Origin: CAZAQB01 sp964487155
Lineage (GTDB): Bacteria; Pseudomonadota; Gammaproteobacteria; Nitrococcales; Nitrococcaceae
Length of the DNA stretch: 41,252 bases
Reading direction: 5' to 3'
Assembly: GCA_964487155.1 (NCBI GenBank)
Contig: CAZAQB010000010.1
Span: forward strand, 1 to 41,252
Shown here: piece after piece, positions 24,363 to 32,326 of the stretch
How the letters are laid out: each line of letters begins with the position of its first letter
Position numbering within the stretch: the stretch's first letter is position 1
Notes under the pieces: generated by a model
Told to the model about the DNA's origin: nothing
What the model saw: only the letters and a program-made list of their open reading frames with translations
Database searches by the model: none
Position numbers and translations under genes: made by a program

Positions 24363-26993
24363 ATGGCGAGTGTGACGGTCAGAGAATTCGCGGAGGAAGT
24401 CGGCATTCCCGTCGACCGCCTCCTGGTGCAGTTGCGGGACGCGGGCCTGGAGGAGCGCCAGGCCGACTCGCCCATATCCGACTCCGACAAGTCGGCGCTG
24501 CTGACCCACCTGCGCCGTGCCCACGGCAAGGGGGAGGACGAGGAAGGACCCGGTCCCAAGCAGATCACCCTGCGGCGCAAGAGTCACAGCCAGATCCGGC
24601 TCCCTTCCGGCGGCGCTCCCGGCCCGCGGGGCCAGCGTTCGACCCGCACAGTGAACGTGGAAGTGCGCAAGAAGCGCACCTACGTCAAGCGCAGCGTGGT
24701 GGAGGCGGAAGCCCACGAGCGCGAGGCCGATCAGCTGCGCGCGGCCCTCCAGACCGACCTGGCCAAGGCCGAGGAGCGGCGCGCCGAAGAGGAGGCACGC
24801 CGGGCTGAGGAAGAGCGCCTGCGCGCCGAGCGCGACGAGCAGCGCCGCCAGGAGGAAGAGGCCGAGGCGGCCCGCCAGGCCGAGGAAGAGGCCGCCCGCC
24901 AGGCTGCCGAGAAGCAGACCGTCGCGGCCGCAGGCCCGGCGGCGGCCGCCGAGCCGCCGCCCCCCCCGGAGGAGACCCCGGAGGAGGCGGAACATCGGGC
25001 CAAGGAAGAGGAGCGCGAGCGCAAGCGTATCGCGGCCGAGGAGCGCCGCGAGCGCGAGGCCGAGGAGCGCGCCGCCCGCAAGACCACGACCGCCAAGCCC
25101 AAGGGCAAGGCCCGCAAGAAGGGCCGCGAGCAGATCAAGGTCGCCGCCGGACGCGGCGGACGCCGGGTGCGGCCCACTCCGGGTGGCGCCGGGGAGCAGC
25201 TCCACCACGGTTTCGAGCGGCCCACCGCGCCGGTGGTGCGCGAAGTCCAGGTGCCCGAGACCATCACCGTCGGCGACCTGGCCCAGCGCATGAGCGTCAA
25301 GGCGGCCGACCTCATCAAGGAAATGATGAAGCAGGGGGTGATGGCCACCATCAACCAGCCCATGGACCAGGACACCGCCGTGCTACTGGTCGAGGAGCTT
25401 GGCCACAAGGCCAAGGTGGTGCGCGAGGACGACCTGGAAGAACGGGTGCTGGCCTCCGCTGGCGAGGAACCGGAGGGCGAGTCCGAGCCGCGCCCGCCGG
25501 TGGTCACCATCATGGGCCACGTGGACCACGGCAAGACCTCGCTGCTGGACTACATCCGCCGCACCCGGGTCGCGGCCGGCGAGGCCGGTGGCATCACCCA
25601 GCACATCGGCGCCTACCACGTGGAGACCGAGCGGGGCATCGTCACCTTCCTGGATACCCCCGGCCACGAGGCCTTCACCGCCATGCGTGCCCGCGGCGCC
25701 CAGATGACCGACGTGGTCATCCTGGTGGTGGCCGCCGACGACGGGGTGATGCCTCAGACCGAGGAGGCCATCAAGCACGCCAAGGCCGCCGGCGTGCCCC
25801 TGGTGGTGGCCGTGAACAAGATCGACAAGCCCGAGGCGGATCCCGACCGGGTGAAGAACGAGCTCGCCCAGCGGAACCTGATCCCCGAGGCGTGGGGCGG
25901 CGACACCCAGTTCATCGAGGTCTCCGCCAAGACCGGCGACGGTATCGACGACCTGCTGGAGGCGTTGCTGTTGCAGGCCGAGCTGCTGGAGCTCAAGGCG
26001 GTGGCCGACTGCCCGGCCCGGGGCGTGGTGCTGGAGTCCAGCCTGGACAAGGGCCGGGGGCCGGTAGCCACGGTGCTGGTCCAGGCCGGCCGGCTGCGCC
26101 AGGGGGACGTGGTGCTCTCCGGCGCCGAGTTCGGCCGGGTCCGGGCGCTGGAGGACGAAGCCGGCCGCCGGGTGGAGGAGGCCGGGCCGTCGATGCCGGT
26201 GGTGCTGCTGGGCCTCTCCGGCCTGCCCGAGGCCGGCGACGACATGCTGGTGGTGGCCGACGAGCGCCGCGCCCGGGAAGTGGCGGAGTTCCGCCGGAAC
26301 AAGTCCCGCGACAAGCGCCTCCAGGCTCAGAAGGCCGCCTCCATGGAAGACCTGTTTGCCACCATGGGCGAGGGCGAGGTCACCACGGTCAACGTCCTGA
26401 TAAAAGGCGACGTGCAGGGCAGTGTCGAGGCCCTGCAGCAGTCCCTGCAGAACCTGTCCACCGACGAGGTGAAGATCAATGTGGTGGCCAGTGGCGTGGG
26501 CGGCATCAACGAGTCCGACGTCAACCTGGCCCTGGCCTCCGACGCCCTGCTGATCGGCTTCAACGTCCGCGCCGACGCCAAGGCCCGCAAGCTGGCCCAG
26601 GAGTCCGGCGTTGAGCTCCACTACTACAGCGTCATCTACGACGCCATCGACGAGCTGAAGAGTGCCATCAGCGGCATGCTCCAGCCGGAGGTGCGCGAAG
26701 AGATAATCGGCCTGGCCGAGGTCAAGGACGTGTTCCGCTCCTCCACCCTTGGCAACATCGCCGGCTGCCTGGTGGTGGACGGCGTTGTCAAGCGCCAGAA
26801 CCCGATCCGCGTGCTGCGCAACAACGTGGTCATCTACGAGGGCCAGCTGGAGTCCCTGCGGCGCTTCAAGGACGACGTCAACGAAGTGCGCTCCGGCACC
26901 GAGTGCGGCATCGGCGTGAAGAACTACAACGACGTGAAGCCCGGCGACCAGATCGAGTGCTACCAGCGCACCGAGGTCAAGCGCGAGCTCTGA
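24363..26993 (+). CDS. infB: Translation initiation factor IF-2
   Basis: IF-2 is the GTPase that brings fMet-tRNA to the 30S subunit and promotes subunit joining. The protein is 876 aa from ATG 24363. It has an IF2_N module at 1-50, then a highly charged Glu/Arg/Ala-rich linker (about 110-265), a second IF2_N module (ITVGDLAQRMSVKAADLIKE, about 300-320), and a G domain with GHVDHGKT (385-392), DTPGH (431-435) and NKID (485-488). Domains II, III and C2, which binds the formylmethionyl end, complete it. AGGTAGG (24351-24357) is well spaced for the ATG; an in-frame GTG at 24357 is less likely. Its partner tRNA-fMet heads the same operon. Confidence 0.96.
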   Translation: MASVTVREFAEEVGIPVDRLLVQLRDAGLEERQADSPISDSDKSALLTHLRRAHGKGEDEEGPGPKQITLRRKSHSQIRLPSGGAPGPRGQRSTRTVNVEVRKKRTYVKRSVVEAEAHEREADQLRAALQTDLAKAEERRAEEEARRAEEERLRAERDEQRRQEEEAEAARQAEEEAARQAAEKQTVAAAGPAAAAEPPPPPEETPEEAEHRAKEEERERKRIAAEERREREAEERAARKTTTAKPKGKARKKGREQIKVAAGRGGRRVRPTPGGAGEQLHHGFERPTAPVVREVQVPETITVGDLAQRMSVKAADLIKEMMKQGVMATINQPMDQDTAVLLVEELGHKAKVVREDDLEERVLASAGEEPEGESEPRPPVVTIMGHVDHGKTSLLDYIRRTRVAAGEAGGITQHIGAYHVETERGIVTFLDTPGHEAFTAMRARGAQMTDVVILVVAADDGVMPQTEEAIKHAKAAGVPLVVAVNKIDKPEADPDRVKNELAQRNLIPEAWGGDTQFIEVSAKTGDGIDDLLEALLLQAELLELKAVADCPARGVVLESSLDKGRGPVATVLVQAGRLRQGDVVLSGAEFGRVRALEDEAGRRVEEAGPSMPVVLLGLSGLPEAGDDMLVVADERRAREVAEFRRNKSRDKRLQAQKAASMEDLFATMGEGEVTTVNVLIKGDVQGSVEALQQSLQNLSTDEVKINVVASGVGGINESDVNLALASDALLIGFNVRADAKARKLAQESGVELHYYSVIYDAIDELKSAISGMLQPEVREEIIGLAEVKDVFRSSTLGNIAGCLVVDGVVKRQNPIRVLRNNVVIYEGQLESLRRFKDDVNEVRSGTECGIGVKNYNDVKPGDQIECYQRTEVKREL

Positions 26994-27034
26994 GGCTGCG
27001 CCGGCGCCTCGGTGACGGCTGCGAGGATAGCTTT

Positions 27035-27421
27035 ATGCCCAGGGATTTCCCCCGCACCCGCCGGGTGGCCGACCAGCTCCAGCGCGAGCTGGCCGAGGCC
27101 GTGCGCGACGAGATGTCCGACCCCCGGCTGGGCTCGGTGACCGTCTCCGAGGTGAAGGTCAGCCGCGACCTGGGGGTGGCGGATGTCATGGTCACCGTGC
27201 TCGGGGCCGAGCCGGAAGAGTCCCGGGCGGCCGTGGATGTGCTCAACCACGCGGCGGGTTTCCTGCGCGGCCAGCTCGGGCGGCGCATGCGCCTGCGCAC
27301 CGTGCCGGTGCTGCGCTTCCACTACGACGACTCCTTTGATCGCGGTGCCCGGCTGAGCCGTCTCATCGACCAGGTGGCCCCGGGCAGCGACGACAGCGAC
27401 AGCGACGCCGGCCGGGGCTGA
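27035..27421 (+). CDS. rbfA: 30S ribosome-binding factor RbfA
   Basis: RbfA is a KH-like cold-shock factor needed for 16S rRNA 5'-end processing and 30S maturation. The 128-aa protein starts with the conserved RTRRVADQLQRELAEAVRDE and contains DPRLGSVTVSEVKVSRDLGVADV, LRGQLGRRMRLRTVPVLRF and the end helix DDSFDRGARLSRLIDQV. ATG 27035 follows GCGAGGA (27021-27027); the frame is open upstream within infB but carries no family similarity. The acidic tail DDSDSD is variable in the family. Confidence 0.95.
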   Translation: MPRDFPRTRRVADQLQRELAEAVRDEMSDPRLGSVTVSEVKVSRDLGVADVMVTVLGAEPEESRAAVDVLNHAAGFLRGQLGRRMRLRTVPVLRFHYDDSFDRGARLSRLIDQVAPGSDDSDSDAGRG

Positions 27422-27452
27422 GGCCCGCCGCCGCCAGCACAGCGGACAGCAC

Positions 27453-28373
27453 ATGGCACGCAATAAAGGCCGGGACATCAGCGGGATCCTGCTTCTGGAC
27501 AAGCCCGCGGGACTCACCTCCAATGCGGCCCTGCAGAGCGTGAAGCGCCTCTACCGGGCCCGCAAGGCCGGGCACACCGGCAGCCTCGACCCGCTGGCCA
27601 CCGGCCTGCTGCCGCTGTGCTTCGGCGAGGCCACCAAGGTGTCCTCCTTCCTGCTGGGGGCCGACAAGCGCTACGCGGTCACCTGCCGCCTGGGCGTGGT
27701 GACGGAGACCGGTGACGCCGAGGGCCGTGTGCTCGAAGAGCACGACGTGCCGGCGTTCACCGACAGCGAGCTGGAGTCAGTGCTGGTTCGGTTCCGGGGT
27801 GAGATCCAGCAGATCCCGCCGATGTACTCGGCGGTGAAGCACAAGGGCGAGCGGCTCTACCGTCTGGCCCGCCAGGGCGTCGAGGTGGAACGCGCGCCGC
27901 GCCAGGTATGGATCCACGAGCTCCGGGCGCTGGCCCGCTCCGCCACCGAGGTGCAGCTGGAGGTGGCCTGCTCCAAGGGCACCTACGTGCGCACGCTGGT
28001 GGAGGACATCGGCGCCGCCCTCGGGCCTGGCGCTCACGTCAGTGCGCTGCGGCGCACCGGGCTTGGCCCCTTCGAGGCGCCGCGGATGCATACTCTGGGC
28101 GCCCTGGAGAGCGCGGCGGAGCAGGGCGTCGATGCGCTGGATGCCCTGCTGCTGCCCCTGGAGGCCGCACTCACCGAGTGGCCGGACCTGCATCTCAGCG
28201 CCGATGTGGCGTTCTACCTGCGCCAGGGCCAGCCGGTGTTCGTGCCCCGGGCCCCCGAGGCTGGCGGCTGGGTGCGGCTCTACGGCCAGGGGGGGCGCTT
28301 CCTGGGCATGGGCACCGTGCTAGACGACGGCCGGGTGGCTCCCAAGCGGCTGCTGGCGACGGCCCGGGGCTGA
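27453..28373 (+). CDS. truB: tRNA pseudouridine(55) synthase TruB
   Basis: TruB makes pseudouridine 55 in the T arm of tRNAs and acts as a tRNA chaperone. The 306-aa protein begins with SGILLLDKPAGLTSN, contains the catalytic D46 in GHTGSLDPLATG, and carries PPMYSAVKHKGERLYRLAR and KGTYVRTL(V)EDIG further on. A PUA-like C-terminal domain follows (about 250-306). It is 31 nt from rbfA, in the order infB-rbfA-truB-rpsO conserved across gammaproteobacteria. Confidence 0.96.
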   Translation: MARNKGRDISGILLLDKPAGLTSNAALQSVKRLYRARKAGHTGSLDPLATGLLPLCFGEATKVSSFLLGADKRYAVTCRLGVVTETGDAEGRVLEEHDVPAFTDSELESVLVRFRGEIQQIPPMYSAVKHKGERLYRLARQGVEVERAPRQVWIHELRALARSATEVQLEVACSKGTYVRTLVEDIGAALGPGAHVSALRRTGLGPFEAPRMHTLGALESAAEQGVDALDALLLPLEAALTEWPDLHLSADVAFYLRQGQPVFVPRAPEAGGWVRLYGQGGRFLGMGTVLDDGRVAPKRLLATARG

Positions 28374-28428
28374 GCCGCGACCGCTGCGCGAGGGCGCAGG
28401 AAAAACTCTGTGCTGCTGCCTAGTTAGC

Positions 28429-28457
28429 TTGTCCGGCCCGCCAGGCGCGTTTAGAAT
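28429..28457 (+). promoter_or_regulatory. Predicted sigma70 promoter of rpsO-pnp
   Basis: TTGTCC (28429-28434) and TAGAAT (28452-28457) are spaced by 17 bp, 39 nt upstream of the rpsO start. The truB-rpsO gap (123 nt) is larger than other gaps in this operon, and rpsO in E. coli has its own promoter in the same place, which fits. Prediction is by eye. Confidence 0.65.
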
Positions 28458-28496
28458 ACCTAGTCTTTCCACCTACCGGATTGCCAGGAGTTGTCG

Positions 28497-28766
28497 ATGT
28501 CACTGACTGCCGAGAAGAAAAGGGAAATCGTCCAGGACTTCCAACGGTCCAACGGCGATACCGGCTCCCCGGAGGTGCAGGTGGCGCTGCTGACCGCGCG
28601 CATCCAGCACCTGACCGGCCATTTCTCCACCCACAAGAAGGACCACCACTCCCGGCGGGGCCTTCTGAAGCTGGTGAACCAGCGCCGAAGCCTGCTGGAT
28701 TACCTCAAGCGAAAGGACCGCGAGCGCTATCAGGCGATCGTCCAGCGACTGGGCCTGCGCAAGTAA
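28497..28766 (+). CDS. rpsO: 30S ribosomal protein S15
   Basis: S15 is a primary 16S rRNA-binding protein of the 30S platform. The 89-aa length equals the usual bacterial S15, and the sequence has DTGSPEVQVALLTARI, HLTGHFSTHKKDHHSRRGLL and LVNQRRSLLDYLKRKDRERY, which are the rRNA-binding signatures. ATG 28497 follows CAGGAG (28485-28490). An in-frame TTG at 28491 is too close to that site to be the start. pnp follows after 33 nt. Confidence 0.98.
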   Translation: MSLTAEKKREIVQDFQRSNGDTGSPEVQVALLTARIQHLTGHFSTHKKDHHSRRGLLKLVNQRRSLLDYLKRKDRERYQAIVQRLGLRK

Positions 28767-28799
28767 CCCTCCATCCTACCGGCAGAATGTGAGCAAGTT

Positions 28800-30902
28800 G
28801 TGACTCCAACTCCGATCAAGAAGTCCTTTCAGTACGGCAATCATACCGTCACCCTGGAAACCGGTCGGCTGGCTCGCCAGGCCACCGGCGCAGTGTTGGT
28901 GGAGATGTCCGAGACCGTGGTGCTGGTGACCGTGGTGGCCCGCCGCAGCGGCGACCCGGCGCGGGATTTCCTCCCGCTGACAGTCAACTACCAGGAGCGC
29001 ACCTACGCTGCCGGCAAGATCCCCGGCGGGTTCTTCAAGCGTGAAGGCCGGCCGACCGAAAAGGAAACCCTGGTCTGTCGCCTCATCGACCGGCCCATCC
29101 GGCCGCTGTTCCCCGCCGGGTTCACCAACGAGATCCAGGTGATCGCCACCGTCATCTCCCTGAACCCCGAGGTGGATCCGGACATCCCCGCGCTGATCGG
29201 CACCTCCGCCGCCCTGGCGGTGTCGGGCATCCCCTTCGACGGACCCATCGGCGCCGCCCGGGTCGGCTATCGGGACGGGCAGTTCCTGCTTAATCCCACG
29301 CTCAGTGAGCTGGCGGACTCCCAGCTGGATCTGGTGGTGGCCGGCACCGAGCAGGCGGTGCTGATGGTGGAGTCCGAGGCGGATCTGCTGCCGGAGCAGG
29401 TGATGCTGGATGCCGTGCTGTTCGGCCACCAGCAGATGCAGGCCGCCATCGGCGCCGTCAATGAACTGGCCGCCGAGGCCGGCAAGCCTGCCTGGGACTG
29501 GCAGCCCCCCGCCAAGGACCCGGCCCTGGAGGAGGCGCTGGCCGCCCGGGCCGAGGCAGCCCTGAACGCGGCCTACGACCTGGTGGAGAAACAGGACCGG
29601 CAGACTCGGATCGCGGAGGTCAAGCAGGATGCCATGGCCGCCCTGGTCTCCGATGTCGAGGGCGGGTACCCGGAACCCCAGGTGGCGGCGGCCTTCAAGG
29701 GGCTGGAGAAACGCATCGTCCGGGGCCGCATCCTGCGGGGTGAGCGACGTATCGACGGCCGTGACACCCGCACGGTGCGGCCTATCACCGTGGAGGTGGG
29801 GACACTGCCCCGTACCCACGGCTCGGCGATCTTCACCCGCGGCGAAACCCAGGCCGTCGTGGTCACGACCCTGGGCACCGGCCGGGACGCCCAGATCATC
29901 GACGCGATCGAGGGGGAGCGCAAAGAGCCGTTCATGCTCCATTACAACTTTCCCCCCTACTGCGTGGGCGAGACCGGCTTCATGGCCGGGCCAAAGCGCC
30001 GGGAGATCGGCCACGGCAAGCTGGCCAAGCGCGGCGTCGAGGCCGTGATGCCCGCGCCGGAAGACTGTCCCTATGTGCTCCGGGTGGTCTCCGAGATCAC
30101 CGAGTCCAACGGTTCCAGCTCCATGGCCACCGTCTGCGGCACCAGCCTGTCCCTGATGGATGCCGGGGTTCCCATCAAGGCCCCTGTGGCCGGCATCGCC
30201 ATGGGCCTGATCAAGGAGCCGGACGGTTTCGCGGTGCTGAGCGACATCCTCGGCGACGAGGACCACCTCGGCGACATGGACTTCAAGGTGGCCGGCAGCA
30301 GCGATGGCGTCACCGCCCTGCAGATGGACATCAAGATCAACGGGATCACCCGGGAGATCATGGAGCAGGCCCTCGACCAGGCCCGGGAAGGCCGGCTGCA
30401 CATCCTGGGTGAGATGAGCCGGGTGATCAGCCAGCCCCGGGGCGAGATGTCCGCCTATGCGCCGCGGCTGATCACCATGAAGATCGACCCCGAGAAGATC
30501 CGCGACGTGATCGGCAAGGGCGGGGCCACCATCCGCGCGCTGACCGAAGAGACCGGCACCACCATCGACATCAACGACGGTGGCACCGTGACCATCGCCT
30601 CAGTGGACAAGGCCGCCGGCGAGGAGGCCAAGCGTCGTATCGAGCTGCTCACCGCCGACGTGGAAGTGGGCCGGGTCTACCAGGGCCGGGTGGTGCGGCT
30701 GATGGACTTCGGCGCGTTCGTGAACATCCTGCCTGGCCGCGACGGCCTGCTGCATATCTCCCAGATCTCCAACAAGCGGGTGGAGAGCGTGGCCGACGAG
30801 CTGAGCGAGGGAGATAGCGTCGAGGTCAAGGTGCTGGAGGTCGACCGCCAGGGGCGCATCCGCCTCAGCATGAAGGCCCTCAGCGAAGACGCCAGCGCCT
30901 GA
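28800..30902 (+). CDS. pnp: Polyribonucleotide nucleotidyltransferase (PNPase)
   Basis: PNPase degrades RNA 3'-5' by phosphorolysis as a trimer and in the RNA degradosome. The 700-aa protein has two RNase PH domains separated by a helical domain; FFKREGRPTEKE lies in the first and SDILGDEDHLGDMDFKVAG in the second, holding catalytic and metal residues. A KH domain with IGKGGATI (about 571-578) and an S1 domain (about 623-690) follow. The start is GTG 28800 (MTPTPIKKSFQYG), which lacks a clear Shine-Dalgarno. An ATGTGA start-stop at 28787-28792 lies just upstream. Weak initiation would suit an autoregulated gene, as pnp is in E. coli. Confidence 0.96.
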   Translation: MTPTPIKKSFQYGNHTVTLETGRLARQATGAVLVEMSETVVLVTVVARRSGDPARDFLPLTVNYQERTYAAGKIPGGFFKREGRPTEKETLVCRLIDRPIRPLFPAGFTNEIQVIATVISLNPEVDPDIPALIGTSAALAVSGIPFDGPIGAARVGYRDGQFLLNPTLSELADSQLDLVVAGTEQAVLMVESEADLLPEQVMLDAVLFGHQQMQAAIGAVNELAAEAGKPAWDWQPPAKDPALEEALAARAEAALNAAYDLVEKQDRQTRIAEVKQDAMAALVSDVEGGYPEPQVAAAFKGLEKRIVRGRILRGERRIDGRDTRTVRPITVEVGTLPRTHGSAIFTRGETQAVVVTTLGTGRDAQIIDAIEGERKEPFMLHYNFPPYCVGETGFMAGPKRREIGHGKLAKRGVEAVMPAPEDCPYVLRVVSEITESNGSSSMATVCGTSLSLMDAGVPIKAPVAGIAMGLIKEPDGFAVLSDILGDEDHLGDMDFKVAGSSDGVTALQMDIKINGITREIMEQALDQAREGRLHILGEMSRVISQPRGEMSAYAPRLITMKIDPEKIRDVIGKGGATIRALTEETGTTIDINDGGTVTIASVDKAAGEEAKRRIELLTADVEVGRVYQGRVVRLMDFGAFVNILPGRDGLLHISQISNKRVESVADELSEGDSVEVKVLEVDRQGRIRLSMKALSEDASA

Positions 30903-30952
30903 GGCGCGTTGCCGGGGCCGGCGTTGTCCGGTCCCAGACTGACCCGACCCCA

Positions 30953-30986
30953 CCCGCCCCGGCCTGGCCGCGGCGGGGTTTTTTTT
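30953..30986 (+). terminator. Intrinsic terminator of the rpsO-pnp operon
   Basis: CCCGCC/GGCGGG (30953-30958 with 30972-30977) encloses an inner hairpin CGGCC/GGCCG and is followed by eight T (30979-30986). This marks the end of the plus-strand translation operon. Confidence 0.9.
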
Positions 30987-31019
30987 GGGCCGACCAGCGC
31001 GGTCGGGCCCGGGCACTGA

Positions 31020-31335
31020 GAGGGTGTTTACAAAATAAGGCACGCGGTAGCCTGGGGTAGGGATCCCGCCTGGTGCCGAGCGAAGCCCGCCGTAGGGCAG
31101 GTTGCGCAGACAACCTGCCATCGGGCGATGGCATCGGTCCCGCGGATCGGTTCGGGCACGCGGGCTCGGCGATTGGCACCTTGGCGTTTGCTACGCTGGC
31201 CCCCACGTTTCTTCGCAACGTGGGTCTACGGCGGCGGTGTCCAAGGCCGTGCCGAGGCCCGGAGCACGACTGTCGCTGCACCCCATGGCGGTGTGGCGGG
31301 CAATGAGGCGCGTAAAATAGTTTGTAAACACCCTC
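31020..31335. mobile_element. MITE-like element with 15-bp terminal inverted repeats
   Basis: The segment begins GAGGGTGTTTACAAA (31020-31034) and ends with its exact reverse complement TTTGTAAACACCCTC (31321-31335). At 316 bp it is too short for a transposase and no convincing frame is inside. Internally it has a 9-bp hairpin GGCAGGTTG/CAACCTGCC (31096-31104 with 31111-31119), preceded by GTA, and an 8-bp hairpin CCCACGTT/AACGTGGG (31202-31209 with 31217-31224). No clean target-site duplication is visible. It could be a miniature element or the shrunken remnant of an insertion sequence; I do not recognise its family. Confidence 0.7.
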
Positions 31336-31421
31336 ATGAGAAATACCGAAAAACTGGCCTCGCTTTCCCGCTCGGCTCGCGACGGGCACCCAAGGCCGAC
31401 AGGCCGCTAGGCCAACCGAAC

Positions 31422-32222
31422 ATGGCACGGGAACACGGGGGGGGAGGGTCTGCCCTGAGCCAGGGTTTCCAGGATCACTTCTCGGGCCACGCCCAGGACT
31501 ACGCCCGCTACCGGCCCGGCTACCCGCCGGCCCTGTTCGACTGGCTGGCCGATGCCGCCCGCCGCCGGGAGCTGGCCTGGGACTGCGCCACCGGCAGCGG
31601 CCAGGCCGCCGTGCCCCTGGCCCGGCACTTCGCGCGGGTAGTGGCCACGGACGGCGCCCGGGCCCAGCTGGCCGCCGGCCAGCGCGCCGAGGGGGTCTGT
31701 TACCTGGCGGCCCTGGCCGAGGCGGCGCCCCTGGCGGACGGCTGCGTGGACCTGGTCACGGTGGCTCAGGCGCTGCACTGGTTCGATCACCCGCGCTTTT
31801 TCCGGGAAGTGCGGCGGGTGCTGGCGCCGGGCGGCCTGCTGGCCGCCTGGAGCTACGACCTCGCCCGAGCGGGGGGCGGACTGGACGGCCTGTTGCGGGA
31901 GTTTCACGACCGGGTGGTGGGCCCCCACTGGCCGCCCCAGCGGCGCCTGGTGGGGGCCGGCATCCGGAACATCCCCATGCCGCTGCAGGAACTGCCCGCG
32001 CCGGAGTTCGCGGTGGAGCGGGACTGGAGCGCCGACGACATGCTGGCGTACCTCGGGACCTGGTCGGCGGTGCGCCGGGCCCGGGACGCCGGGGAATCAC
32101 CCATTTCCTGGCTGGCGCCGCGCCTGCGCCCCGCCTGGGGCGAGAGCAGGCGGGTGGTGTGGCCTCTGGTGGTGCGCCTGGGGCGGCTGGAAGCAGCCCC
32201 GGAACCATGGCGAAGAATGTAG
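31422..32222 (+). CDS. Class I SAM-dependent methyltransferase
   Basis: This 266-aa protein has the class I Rossmann methyltransferase fold. Motif I is WDCATGSGQ (53-61), an acidic residue ends strand 2 (VVATDGA), and AQALHWFD (115-122) leads to the motif-IV region, with VLAPGGLLAAWSYD after it. The start region FxDHFSGHAQDYARYRPGYP is typical of the small-molecule/lipid methyltransferase group resembling trans-aconitate methyltransferase; the substrate cannot be told. ATG 31422 is the only good start but lacks a clear ribosome-binding site. The stop TAG (32220-32222) lies within the GTAG head of the downstream palindrome. The gene stands alone between repeat elements. Confidence 0.85.
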   Translation: MAREHGGGGSALSQGFQDHFSGHAQDYARYRPGYPPALFDWLADAARRRELAWDCATGSGQAAVPLARHFARVVATDGARAQLAAGQRAEGVCYLAALAEAAPLADGCVDLVTVAQALHWFDHPRFFREVRRVLAPGGLLAAWSYDLARAGGGLDGLLREFHDRVVGPHWPPQRRLVGAGIRNIPMPLQELPAPEFAVERDWSADDMLAYLGTWSAVRRARDAGESPISWLAPRLRPAWGESRRVVWPLVVRLGRLEAAPEPWRRM

Positions 32223-32290
32223 GAGCGGCTTCAGCCGCGATTACCATTCCAGGGCGCCCGGCGAAGATTCGCGGCTGAAGCCGCTCCTAC
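32219..32290. repeat. REP-pair palindrome (REPIN/BIME-like), 22-bp perfect arms
   Basis: The left arm at 32219-32240 starts GTAGGAGCGGCTTCAGCC and is repeated exactly in reverse complement at 32269-32290, with a 28-nt spacer. The GTAG head and GC-rich palindromic body are characteristic of REP sequences spread by RAYT (TnpA-REP) transposases in gammaproteobacteria; the GTAGGAGCGGCTT family is widespread from memory. Located between convergent genes, it could also act as a bidirectional 3' end structure. No RAYT gene is in the window. Confidence 0.88.
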
Positions 32291-32326
32291 GGCGGCCTGG
32301 CCTGGCCTGGGCCCCGGGCCTCCGGC

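Noticed and set aside
31073..31320. Short frames of 72-77 codons inside the MITE-like element
   Set aside because: No transposase or other motif, and they run through internal palindromes.
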